Translations under genes and position numbers: made by a program
Shown: one piece after another, positions 1 through 7,567 of the stretch
Position numbering within the stretch: the first letter of the stretch is position 1
Layout: each line of letters starts with the position of its first letter
Origin: Eubacterium sp.
Lineage (GTDB): Bacteria > Bacillota > Clostridia > Oscillospirales > Acutalibacteraceae
Length of the DNA: 64,000 nucleotides
Direction of reading: 5' to 3'
Assembly: GCA_029258375.1 (NCBI GenBank)
Contig: JARHZA010000001.1
Location: 1,097,564-1,161,563, forward strand
Notes under the pieces: generated by a model
The model's input: the letters and a program-made list of their open reading frames with translations, nothing else
Told to the model about the DNA's origin: nothing
Database searches by the model: none

Positions 1-2249
1 ATTTTTTGTATAACTGTTGATTTGTTGTACTCAAATTTATTTATTCTTACTACACTATTACCGTCACAAAACTGTTTGCTATCAACAAGTTTCATATCTG
101 TTGGTTTCTTCTTAGTGTATTTAATATCAATATCCCACGCATTATATGGATGAACATATCTATCTTTGTAAACCCTTACTAAATTGAAAGCAGATGAAAC
201 ACAGTTGTAATTATTTTGTTTATCTAAAAGTTCAATTATTTGACCTTGTTCATTAAATGTTACCTTTAATAAATCATTTTCAATAACGTTTTTATCACAT
301 TTTACTTTTATAGATTTAGCAACAGGCTCAAGTGATGATGAAGAATATGGTTTAAGGTCATATTTAAACCAAGAATCTTTATATTTAAGAAATCCTTTTC
401 TCTCAAAATCAACTGAATTAACTGCAGTAAGTGTTTCATTTTCATCTCTTAGATACTCAAAAGACTCACTAATAATATCTTCAAGTTCTTTGTGCAAAAT
501 ATCATATCTTTCATTGCACTCATCATAAACTCTTTTGATTGATGAACCTGGCAAAATATCGTGGAATTGATATAGTAAAACTTCTTGCCATATTTCATCA
601 AACTTTTCTTTAGGATAAGGCATACCTTTTAGATAAGCTTGAGTTGCAATCCATTCTGCAAAATGAAGTAAAACTTCTGACTTTCTATTATTTTTTTTAA
701 CTTTTCCTTGAGTTGTATATGTTCCTTGGTGTTTTTCAAGATACAACTCGCCTTTATATTTAGGATATTTTGAAATATTCTTAGAAAGTTCATCAAAGAA
801 TTTTTCTGACGAAGAAAGTTCTACATCTGGTAAAAACCTTAATTTCTCGCAACGCTCTGCCATATTTATATGATATTCTCCAGGACCACCGCCACCATCT
901 CCAATACCAAAAGACATTAAAGCAATGTTAGATACATCTTTTTCTTTGTACTGCTTATAAGTTTTTGCAAATGCATATGGTGTTGCGTTTGAGTTATAGT
1001 CGCCTTCAGGTGGCATATGAACAAGAACTTCGCTATCATCAAGCCCGTTCCACACAAAAGTGTGATGAGGGAAACTATTTATATTATTCCAGCTAAGTTT
1101 TATTGTCATAAAATTATCCATACCACATTTTTTAATTATCTGTGGTAAAGCTGCAGTATATCCAAATACATCTGGCAGCCAAAGTGTCTTTACATCCTTT
1201 TGAAATTCATCTCTAAAAAACTTTTTGCCATAATAACATTGCCTTATTAGACTTTCTCCACAAGGCAAATTAGTATCTGGTTCAACCCACATACCACCTT
1301 GAACTTCAATATTACCAGCTTTTTGAGCTTTTAATATTTCTTTAAACAATTCTGGATTTTGTTCTTTTATCCACTTGTATTGCTGTGGTTGACTTCCGTT
1401 AAAAACATAATTAGGACATTTTTCTGCTTCGTAAATTGCATTGGAAAAAGTTCTTACAGATTTTCTTTTTGTTTCACGAACCGGCCACAGCCAAGCTAAA
1501 TCAATATGCCCATGACCAACGGCATAAACTTTAAAATCTTCCTTAAACTGACCGTCAAACATAGGTGAAATTTCTTTTCTTGCTTTTTCAACACTACTTG
1601 GACTTGTATCTTTTAATTTTGAAATTGTTTTATTTATGTAACTACAAATTATTGAAATTTTGCTTCTATCATTAACAGCAGAAACAAGTTGATAACAAGC
1701 TAAAACATCATAGTATAGCGCAAGAATATCTTCTCTTCTCTCACAAATAGTAGCTCTTTTAAATTTTGCTTCTCCGCTACTTTTGCCCATTTTTCCATTG
1801 TTACCACAATCTATATAAAATGAGATGTTGCCGTCTTTAAAATCACCAATTCTATTTATAGGTACGATTTGTTTTCCTTTAACTGACTGAAAACGGTCTA
1901 CCATTCCTAGAACATTAGTTATGCCTTGAACAGCACCATTTTCGTTATAAACACAACCTTCGCCGCCTATATCTAATACTGCAACAAGGTTTTCGTGGTT
2001 ATTACAACTAATTTTTCCATTTACTTTAAGCCATGCACAATCAAAGAAACCTCCCCAACTATCTCCCACTCTAATGCTATCAAACGATAGAGTTTTCACA
2101 TCACAAAATGGGATTGGTTCTTTAGATTTTGCTACCTGCACATCAAGTTCAACAATAGGGATATAAATTTTATTTCTTAAATTACTAAGAAATAAAGTAT
2201 ATTTTAAATTTCTATTGTGTTGCAAAAAAGTTAAAAAATTGCCGTCCAT
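1..2249 (-). CDS. Alpha-mannosidase, glycoside hydrolase family 38 (3' end cut by window edge)
   Basis: Reading the minus strand from ATG at 2249 gives an uninterrupted frame of about 749 codons that runs off position 1; family members are about 1,000 residues, so the C-terminal quarter is missing. The N-terminal ~230 residues are a beta-rich domain. The catalytic domain then opens with GHGHIDLAWLWPVRETKRK (about residue 242; His and Asp are zinc ligands of the family) and contains LWLPDVFGYTAALPQI (about residue 357; the Asp is the expected nucleophile). FHDILPGSSIKRVYDE marks the helical middle domain. GH38 enzymes remove alpha-mannose from glycans. No signal peptide is seen, so it is probably cytoplasmic and acts on imported oligosaccharides. 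The gene is first behind a promoter flanked by two near-identical palindromes (2260-2271, 2361-2372), which suggests a LacI-type repressor. Confidence 0.93.
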   Translation of the reverse strand, partial: MDGNFLTFLQHNRNLKYTLFLSNLRNKIYIPIVELDVQVAKSKEPIPFCDVKTLSFDSIRVGDSWGGFFDCAWLKVNGKISCNNHENLVAVLDIGGEGCVYNENGAVQGITNVLGMVDRFQSVKGKQIVPINRIGDFKDGNISFYIDCGNNGKMGKSSGEAKFKRATICERREDILALYYDVLACYQLVSAVNDRSKISIICSYINKTISKLKDTSPSSVEKARKEISPMFDGQFKEDFKVYAVGHGHIDLAWLWPVRETKRKSVRTFSNAIYEAEKCPNYVFNGSQPQQYKWIKEQNPELFKEILKAQKAGNIEVQGGMWVEPDTNLPCGESLIRQCYYGKKFFRDEFQKDVKTLWLPDVFGYTAALPQIIKKCGMDNFMTIKLSWNNINSFPHHTFVWNGLDDSEVLVHMPPEGDYNSNATPYAFAKTYKQYKEKDVSNIALMSFGIGDGGGGPGEYHINMAERCEKLRFLPDVELSSSEKFFDELSKNISKYPKYKGELYLEKHQGTYTTQGKVKKNNRKSEVLLHFAEWIATQAYLKGMPYPKEKFDEIWQEVLLYQFHDILPGSSIKRVYDECNERYDILHKELEDIISESFEYLRDENETLTAVNSVDFERKGFLKYKDSWFKYDLKPYSSSSLEPVAKSIKVKCDKNVIENDLLKVTFNEQGQIIELLDKQNNYNCVSSAFNLVRVYKDRYVHPYNAWDIDIKYTKKKPTDMKLVDSKQFCDGNSVVRINKFEYNKSTVIQK

Positions 2250-2259
2250 ATCAAATTCC

Positions 2260-2271
2260 GTTCACGTGCAC
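2260..2271. promoter_or_regulatory. Palindromic operator candidate, proximal copy
   Basis: GTTCACGTGCAC lies 11 bases upstream of the alpha-mannosidase start codon. Its core is a near-palindrome of the size and style of LacI/GalR-family operators. A second copy, GTTCACGAGCAC, lies 90 bases further upstream; 11 of 12 bases agree. The LacI assignment is an inference; no such regulator is in the window. Confidence 0.5.
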
Positions 2272-2331
2272 ATTTAATAATAAAAATTTTTGCAAACACA
2301 TTGCAAAAAGTAAAACAAACATACACTTTAA

Positions 2332-2337
2332 ATTATA
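2332..2337 (-). promoter_or_regulatory. Candidate -10 element for the alpha-mannosidase gene
   Basis: TATAAT on the minus strand, between the two operator candidates. The matching -35 region (about 2354-2360) is T-rich and weak and abuts the distal operator. That arrangement fits a promoter that needs tight control, but the assignment is by eye. Confidence 0.4.
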
Positions 2338-2360
2338 ATTTATTTATGATCGTAAAAAAC

Positions 2361-2372
2361 GTTCACGAGCAC
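2361..2372. promoter_or_regulatory. Palindromic operator candidate, distal copy
   Basis: GTTCACGAGCAC, differing at one base from the copy at 2260-2271. It lies just upstream of the -35 region of the inferred mannosidase promoter. Two sites around one promoter would allow looping or steric repression. Confidence 0.5.
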
Positions 2373-2538
2373 GGTTAATATTATATTAAAATAAATTTAT
2401 ATTGTCAATATTAAATACTTGTTAAAATGCATATTTGTTGTAAAAGTTATAATACATATATAAATGTATTATAAAGGCAACTATATTAGTAAAACGCATA
2501 TTATTTACTTTTCTAACTTTATAATATATAATAGCAAT

Positions 2539-3483
2539 ATGAAAAGTTTTATTATATCAAATAACGATGCTGGACAAAGAGTGGATAAGTTCATTTTAAA
2601 AACTTTTCCAAAACTTCCAAAATCACTAATGTTTAAAGAAATAAGAAAAAAGAATATTAAAGTTAATAGAAAAAGAATCGAACCATCAACAATATTAAAT
2701 GAAGGAGACAAAATAGAACTTTATCTGAAAGATGATGTTCTTGAAGAAAAGGTTAAGCACTACGATTTTACTAATGCTTCTAAAAATATAAATATAATTT
2801 ACGAAGATGATAATATTTTGCTAATAGACAAAAAAGTTGGTGTTCTTTGTCATCCAGATGGAAAAGAATATGTTGATACTCTAATTGCTCGTGTAAAGCG
2901 ATATTTATATGAAAAAGGTGAATGGAATCCTGAAAACAGCAAAACCTTTACCCCTTCCCTTGCAAATAGAATTGACAGAAATACCGGTGGAATAGTAATT
3001 GCCGCAAAGAATTCTGAATCTCTTCGAATTTTAAACGATAAAATTAAAAATAGAGAAATAGAAAAATACTACTTAACAGTTGTTCATGGGAAAATGGAGA
3101 AAGAAACTGATACAATTGTTGGTTATTTAACAAAAGATGAACGTAAAAATAAAGTAACAGTTCTTTCTAAAAAGACTGAAAGCAGTAAAGAAATAATTAC
3201 AAAATATACTGTTCTTGATTATTATGACGACAAGTCACTTCTTGAAATAGATTTAAAAACAGGAAGAACTCATCAAATAAGGGCACATCTTGCATCGATC
3301 GGTCATCCTCTATTAAATGATGGAAAATACGGAAATGAACACGGAAGATATCGACAAGCACTATATAGTTACAAAATTATTTTCAATATAAAAAATGCTG
3401 GTTTGCTTGATTATCTTGCTGGAAAAGAATTTATTGTGAATAATTGCGAACTATATAAGAATTTTAAGGAGAGAAAATACTGA
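2539..3483 (+). CDS. RluC/RluD-family 23S rRNA pseudouridine synthase
   Basis: 314 residues. An N-terminal S4-like RNA-binding region (GQRVDKFILKTF and IRKKNIKVNRKR, residues about 10-55) precedes the pseudouridine synthase domain. The catalytic motif reads NRIDRNTGG with Asp at about residue 146; the family norm is HRLDxxTSG, so His is replaced by Asn and Ser by Asn. The C-terminal motif GRTHQIRAHLASIGHPLLND is typical. The enzyme isomerises uridines in large-subunit rRNA; which position cannot be told. An in-frame ATG at 2464 exists, but homology starts at 2539. No clear Shine-Dalgarno site precedes 2539, and a TATAAT at 2520-2525 suggests a very short leader. The stop codon overlaps the next start by one base. 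Confidence 0.9.
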   Translation: MKSFIISNNDAGQRVDKFILKTFPKLPKSLMFKEIRKKNIKVNRKRIEPSTILNEGDKIELYLKDDVLEEKVKHYDFTNASKNINIIYEDDNILLIDKKVGVLCHPDGKEYVDTLIARVKRYLYEKGEWNPENSKTFTPSLANRIDRNTGGIVIAAKNSESLRILNDKIKNREIEKYYLTVVHGKMEKETDTIVGYLTKDERKNKVTVLSKKTESSKEIITKYTVLDYYDDKSLLEIDLKTGRTHQIRAHLASIGHPLLNDGKYGNEHGRYRQALYSYKIIFNIKNAGLLDYLAGKEFIVNNCELYKNFKERKY

Positions 3484-3995
3484 TGAAAAATAAATTTATA
3501 AGAATACTTTCTCCTATAACAATAGCAGTAATAATAGTTCTTGATATTGCTACAATAGCATATGGAATTTTTTCAATAAACAAAGTAATTCAGTTAAAAA
3601 ACACAAACTCAATTATTTTTCTTGTGATTGAAATTTTTGCGTTGGTAGTTGCAATTCTTGTCACTAAAGAAATTTTCACAAACGGTGTTAAATTTCATGA
3701 TGATAAAATTGAGTTTATAGGAATAGATGAAGAAAATATTTTTAAATATGATGAAATAGAAAAAGTTGAAACTTACCAAGACACAACTGCAAGTTTAACT
3801 AAAAACTTTATAGATCGTCATTCTCTTATTATTTTTACTTTAAAAAATGATAAAGTAACTACGATTGACATTGGTCTTACAACAAAAGGTACATTACAAA
3901 AAATAGCTAAAGAAATTTCTAATTTTATTGGTAGTGATAAAGTTATTCAATCGAAAAAAACAAGTGACTTACATAATTTATTTAAGAAAAAATAG
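3483..3995 (+). CDS. Two-TM membrane protein with a PH-like C-terminal domain, function unknown
   Basis: 170 residues, not recognised by name. Two hydrophobic segments at about residues 9-31 and 42-62 are followed by a soluble beta-rich stretch (KFHDDKIEFIGIDEENIFKY and similar) that resembles the bacterial PH-like domains often found after paired membrane helices. It is coupled to the pseudouridine synthase by a TGATG-type overlap (3481-3485) and followed by a strong terminator at 4003-4030, so the two genes form an operon. No catalytic motif is visible. Confidence 0.75.
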   Translation: MKNKFIRILSPITIAVIIVLDIATIAYGIFSINKVIQLKNTNSIIFLVIEIFALVVAILVTKEIFTNGVKFHDDKIEFIGIDEENIFKYDEIEKVETYQDTTASLTKNFIDRHSLIIFTLKNDKVTTIDIGLTTKGTLQKIAKEISNFIGSDKVIQSKKTSDLHNLFKKK

Positions 3996-4002
3996 ATATA
4001 AT

Positions 4003-4030
4003 AAAAAAAGCAGGTTTCACCTGCTTTTTT
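4003..4030 (+). terminator. Intrinsic terminator
   Basis: A short hairpin (AGCAGGT / ACCTGCT, loop TTC) flanked by A7 and T6 ends the pseudouridine synthase operon. It works in principle in both directions. Confidence 0.85.
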
Positions 4031-4095
4031 TATTATACAACGAACAGTTTTCGTATATAAATTATTATCATTTTGTAAAAATTTATAGTTATATA

Positions 4096-4110
4096 GTTAA
4101 TATTGTTAAC
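4096..4110. promoter_or_regulatory. Upstream MarR operator candidate
   Basis: GTTAATATTGTTAAC is an almost perfect inverted repeat and matches the site at 4154-4166 (TTAA-AT-GTTAAC core shared). It lies just upstream of the -35 box of the marR-like gene. Confidence 0.55.
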
Positions 4111-4126
4111 AAGTTATAAAAGATTA

Positions 4127-4154
4127 TTGACAAATCTAAAAAACTCATTATAAT
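4127..4154 (+). promoter_or_regulatory. Sigma-A promoter of the MarR/FUSC operon
   Basis: Consensus TTGACA (4127-4132) and consensus TATAAT (4149-4154) with a 16-base spacer. The -10 box ends at the first base of an inverted repeat, so repressor binding would block RNA polymerase. Confidence 0.8.
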
Positions 4155-4166
4155 TAACATCGTTAA
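4154..4166. promoter_or_regulatory. Downstream MarR operator candidate
   Basis: TTAACATCGTTAA is a perfect inverted repeat (TTAAC / GTTAA, 3-base spacer) that abuts the -10 element. Together with the copy at 4096-4110 it flanks the promoter of the regulator itself, the usual layout for MarR autoregulation. Confidence 0.6.
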
Positions 4167-4187
4167 CTTTTTTTTAAGGAGTTTTAT

Positions 4188-4649
4188 ATGAAAGAATTTG
4201 AGTGGCTTAAAATGCTTGAATATCAACAAGAACTTCATCATTTTTCAAGAGAACTCATAACTCAAAGTCAAAATAAAACATTGACAAGTTGTGAGCGTGA
4301 ACTTTTAGCTAGAATTTATCTTGAGCCAGAAGAAAGTACTCCGCTTGCTTTAAGTAAGTTGAGTGGAATGAAAAAGGAATCTGTGAGCAGGTCTTTAAAA
4401 AAACTTTCCGAAAAAGGATATATTAAGAAAAAAAAGCATCCACAAGATGATCGAAGTTATACACTTTCTTTAACAAAAGAAGGCACGGAAGAATTAAAAC
4501 AAAACTATGGAGCAATTTTACAACCACTTTACGATTTGAGTAGAGCTATGGGTAATGAGTTCTTCACTTTATTCGAACTGATAATTGATGCAAATAAAAT
4601 AATAAATCAAAAATCATACAATAATTTAGATGAGGAGGAGATAAATTGA
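4188..4649 (+). CDS. MarR-family transcriptional regulator
   Basis: 153 residues, the usual MarR length. The winged helix-turn-helix spans about residues 55-105: TPLALSKLSGMKKESVSRSL is the DNA-recognition region, and the wing carries the DDRSY motif. AAGGAG (4176-4181) precedes the ATG by 6 bases. Its TGA stop overlaps the TTG start of the FUSC-type membrane protein, so it most likely controls that gene and itself through the inverted repeats at 4096-4110 and 4154-4166. The ligand is unknown; MarR proteins next to exporters usually sense phenolic or other small toxic compounds. Confidence 0.92.
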   Translation: MKEFEWLKMLEYQQELHHFSRELITQSQNKTLTSCERELLARIYLEPEESTPLALSKLSGMKKESVSRSLKKLSEKGYIKKKKHPQDDRSYTLSLTKEGTEELKQNYGAILQPLYDLSRAMGNEFFTLFELIIDANKIINQKSYNNLDEEEIN

Positions 4650-5761
4650 GTTTTTACAACACCCTGCAACTTGATCCAAGCGTATTAAAGCCAAAAATAA
4701 GAAATGCTGAAACAAAAAAAGAAAAATACAAATTACAGTTTGCATTAGTTTTAAGATCTGTTCTTATAGTAGCGTTTGCAATTGCATTTATTGCTCCAAT
4801 TTCTAACTTTTTTGGTTCTGATAATAGCCCTATGGCAGTAGTAATATTTTGTATTTTATTAGCAGTTCGTTTTGTAGATTTTGGCTACTGTATAACTGAT
4901 TCAATGATAAACTTAGGACTAATATTTCTTTTGTTACTTTTTGGACCAGTTTTAGCATCAACATTAAATCCTATTTTAGCACTTATTGTTCATGTAGTTT
5001 CATTTTTTACTATTTTACTAATGTCTTGCAATAAACCTGAATTAGGAAACGGTGGATTATACTGCTTTGCTTATGTTTATCTATCAGGTAACCCTGTAAC
5101 TGGTGAACTTTTATGGAAAAGATCTGCAGTAGCTTTAATTGGGTATATTATTTGCGGTTTAATATTCTTTTTTAAACATAAAAACAAAAATAAAAACATT
5201 CGTTTTTACAAAGTAATTTCTGATTTTAGTTTGTCAAAAATCAAATATAGATGGGAATTTCGATTAGCACTTGGCACATCTTTAATTTTAACACTGGGTA
5301 ATTTCTTTGGTCTTGAAAGATATATGTGGGCTGGGTTCGCTTGCGCATCAATGATGTCTGGTTATCCTTACCTATTAGATATAAAAAATCGTATTTCACA
5401 ACGATTTATAGGTGTAGTTGCCGGTTCTTTAATATACTTCGTTTTATGCAAAATTACTCCAGAATCTTTACATCCACTATTTGGTCCCCTTGGTGGATTT
5501 TGTTTAGGCTTTTGTACTGATTATCGATTTAAAAACGCCATAAATTGTTTTGGTGCTTTAATGTTGGCTACTGGAATTTATGGAGTTGATGGAGCAGTAG
5601 TATTACGTATATTTGATAACTTTGTTGGCCTACTATTTGCATTTGTTTTTGTATTTGCATACACACTAATTGTAGACAAATATTTTGAAAGAAAAGAAAA
5701 CTCAAATGAAGATAACAACGATAACACTCCACATGAAAAAATCTCTCAAAACAATATATAA
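4646..5761 (+). CDS. FUSC-type (aromatic acid exporter-like) integral membrane protein
   Basis: 371 residues with about ten hydrophobic segments in two halves separated by a basic loop (FKHKNKNKNIRFYK, about residue 180), and a charged cytoplasmic tail. The halves resemble the FUSC/DUF2955 superfamily, whose known members export aromatic acids or related compounds; the assignment to that superfamily is moderately sure and the substrate is unknown. The start is TTG at 4646, preceded by a very strong GAGGAGGAG (4632-4640), and it overlaps the regulator's stop codon, so translation is probably coupled. It is the only target gene in the operon, which points to an inducible efflux function. A long terminator follows at 5773-5811. 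Confidence 0.8.
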   Translation: MSFYNTLQLDPSVLKPKIRNAETKKEKYKLQFALVLRSVLIVAFAIAFIAPISNFFGSDNSPMAVVIFCILLAVRFVDFGYCITDSMINLGLIFLLLLFGPVLASTLNPILALIVHVVSFFTILLMSCNKPELGNGGLYCFAYVYLSGNPVTGELLWKRSAVALIGYIICGLIFFFKHKNKNKNIRFYKVISDFSLSKIKYRWEFRLALGTSLILTLGNFFGLERYMWAGFACASMMSGYPYLLDIKNRISQRFIGVVAGSLIYFVLCKITPESLHPLFGPLGGFCLGFCTDYRFKNAINCFGALMLATGIYGVDGAVVLRIFDNFVGLLFAFVFVFAYTLIVDKYFERKENSNEDNNDNTPHEKISQNNI

Positions 5762-5772
5762 TTTATGACAAT

Positions 5773-5811
5773 AAAAAAGAGCTCTCAAGAATATTCTTGA
5801 GAGCTCTTTTT
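5773..5811. terminator. Bidirectional intrinsic terminator
   Basis: A perfect 15-base stem (GAGCTCTCAAGAATA and its complement, with no unpaired loop bases in the ideal fold) is flanked by A and T runs. It sits between the convergent FUSC gene and the phosphatase-family gene and can serve both. Confidence 0.9.
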
Positions 5812-5824
5812 GTGTTATAACTTA

Positions 5825-6880
5825 TTATTTAAGTTTTGCATTTAAGTAAACAGGATTGTGGTCTGCTGCGTGGAATCCTAAATCTAATGTCTCTACAGAT
5901 ATGGTTTCAACATTTGGAGAAAGAATAAATCCATCAATAATATAATGTTGAGTTGTTTTATCATTAACATCATAAGGCTTATCTAAAAGGCGGCATGAAG
6001 GAACTTTTGTGTCATATGCAAAAGACCAACCTTCTGGTAAAATTGATTCTTCAAGAACACCTGGAGTCCATGTTTCTTCATTAAGAATTGGAAATGCTTC
6101 AAGTGCACCAGGGAATGTTTGGTTAAAGTCACCACCAGCAATTACATAATTGCCTTTTTCGTATTCTTCTTGTAGTACAGAGAATAACATTTTTGTTTGT
6201 GCTTCTTTTCCTTCGCCGTTATCATAAGCTTCTAAATGTAAATTAACCATAACAAGTTCTTTGTCGCTATTTTCGATTGGAACTCTTGTTACGAGTAAAC
6301 AACGTTTTAAGTTAGCAGTTGAAACAGGCCATTTAAATGGGCATGGCAAACTAATTCTTTCTGATGAAGAAACAGTGCTATTTGATAATGTTTGTAATCC
6401 TGCATTCATTAAACCAAGTGGTGGAACTGGGTAAGGAACAAATGGACAAGAATAGTTGAGTGCAAATGTTCCTGCTAAATTTGTTTGTTCTACAAAATCA
6501 TTTACCTGATTTATTTTATATGTACGTTTAGACTTTTGGTCTACTTCTTGTATGAAATAGAAGTCAGCTTGATTTGATTTTAAAGTAGAAACAATTTCAT
6601 TGAAGTTTTCTTTAACTCTTGCTTCATCAGCAGTTATAACTTGCTTGCCGCCATCCATAAAGAAATCTGCATTATCACCAAGGCCGGCAAAACCAACGTT
6701 ATATGTAAGAACAGAAACAACATCACCGCTAAAGCTGTTTCTTCCTTCATTATTCATAACTTCTACTTTTTCAATTGGCTCTGGCTTAAATTCTTTTATA
6801 CTTAAAAATGCTACAAATGCACCAAGTAATAAAACAATTACCAATAAAATAGAACCAAATACTTTTAAAAATTTTTTCAT
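5825..6880 (-). CDS. Membrane-anchored endonuclease/exonuclease/phosphatase (EEP) family protein
   Basis: 351 residues. One N-terminal membrane segment (about residues 6-28) acts as signal anchor, and the rest is an extracytoplasmic EEP domain. The catalytic signatures are all present: LTYNVG, FIQEVD, MVNLHLEAY, IAGGDFNQT, a late Asp (IIDGF) and ADHNPVYL. EEP enzymes cleave phosphodiester bonds in nucleic acids, phospholipids or inositol phosphates; an exported version could be a secreted nuclease or phospholipase-type enzyme, which the sequence alone does not settle. It is a single gene with AAAGGGG before the ATG and shares the terminator at 5773-5811. Confidence 0.85.
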   Translation of the reverse strand: MKKFLKVFGSILLVIVLLLGAFVAFLSIKEFKPEPIEKVEVMNNEGRNSFSGDVVSVLTYNVGFAGLGDNADFFMDGGKQVITADEARVKENFNEIVSTLKSNQADFYFIQEVDQKSKRTYKINQVNDFVEQTNLAGTFALNYSCPFVPYPVPPLGLMNAGLQTLSNSTVSSSERISLPCPFKWPVSTANLKRCLLVTRVPIENSDKELVMVNLHLEAYDNGEGKEAQTKMLFSVLQEEYEKGNYVIAGGDFNQTFPGALEAFPILNEETWTPGVLEESILPEGWSFAYDTKVPSCRLLDKPYDVNDKTTQHYIIDGFILSPNVETISVETLDLGFHAADHNPVYLNAKLK

Positions 6881-7063
6881 TTTTAACCCCTTTAAAAATA
6901 ATTTTATTTGTAATAAAGCAATATTTTACATATCACTTTTTACCATCTTTTACATTATACACAATTTTCGCAATATTTCAACACATTAACCAATTATTTT
7001 TATAATTGTTTGATAATTATATATATTTTGTAAAACAATCAACAAAAATCGAACAAATTATAA

Positions 7064-7567
7064 CTAATAAAAACTAATATTAACATTTGCATTTTTAAAA
7101 GTTAGTGATTCATATGATTTATCATCATTTTGTATTAAAACAAATTCACCCATTCTGGTTTTGCCAGCATACTTAAAACCATTTTCAATTTTAGATACAT
7201 TCATATCTTTATTATTATTTAAATAGTCGAACACTTCATAAATCATAATTGCAGGATTAGTATAATCAATCTTGTTTCCGTCAAAATCTATCAAAATATC
7301 TTCATAATTAAATTTCACTTTATCTCCGTTATATAAAATCGTCATTCCATTTGCATTTGTGGAAGTCACTTTAATTTCTACCACATCTTCTTTTTTACAA
7401 ATTTCGCAAGTATATGAAAAATCCCCCAAATCAACAGATGCACTTTGCTTAAAATCTGTTAATTCAGGGGTATATTTTTCAACACTACAACCACATAATA
7501 AAAGCACAATAACAAGCACCAAAGGAATAATCTTTTTCAATAATATCAATCCTTTATTCAAATTCAC
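7064..7567 (-). CDS. Putative lipoprotein, function unknown
   Basis: Up to 167 residues. A basic start (LLKK) and hydrophobic segment end in the lipobox LLCGC, so the mature protein should be a lipid-anchored exported domain of about 135 residues with no recognised fold. The longest frame starts at GTG 7567, inside the end of nnr (14-base overlap). A TTG at 7540, ten bases after AAAGG, would give a more usual short signal peptide and is a good alternative start. It is the last gene of the acpS-nnr operon; a link to either function is not evident. Confidence 0.72.
   Translation of the reverse strand: MNLNKGLILLKKIIPLVLVIVLLLCGCSVEKYTPELTDFKQSASVDLGDFSYTCEICKKEDVVEIKVTSTNANGMTILYNGDKVKFNYEDILIDFDGNKIDYTNPAIMIYEVFDYLNNNKDMNVSKIENGFKYAGKTRMGEFVLIQNDDKSYESLTFKNANVNISFY

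Noticed and set aside
2464-2538. 25-codon upstream extension of the pseudouridine synthase
   Set aside because: The extra residues are unlike the family and rich in Tyr/Ile/Asn from AT-rich promoter DNA.
3928-4119. 63-codon plus-strand frame across the terminator at 4003-4030
   Set aside because: It runs through an intrinsic terminator and operator region and has no protein-like composition.
6600-6989. 129-codon open frame on the plus strand
   Set aside because: Antisense to the EEP-family gene, which has intact catalytic motifs; no homology or ribosome site.
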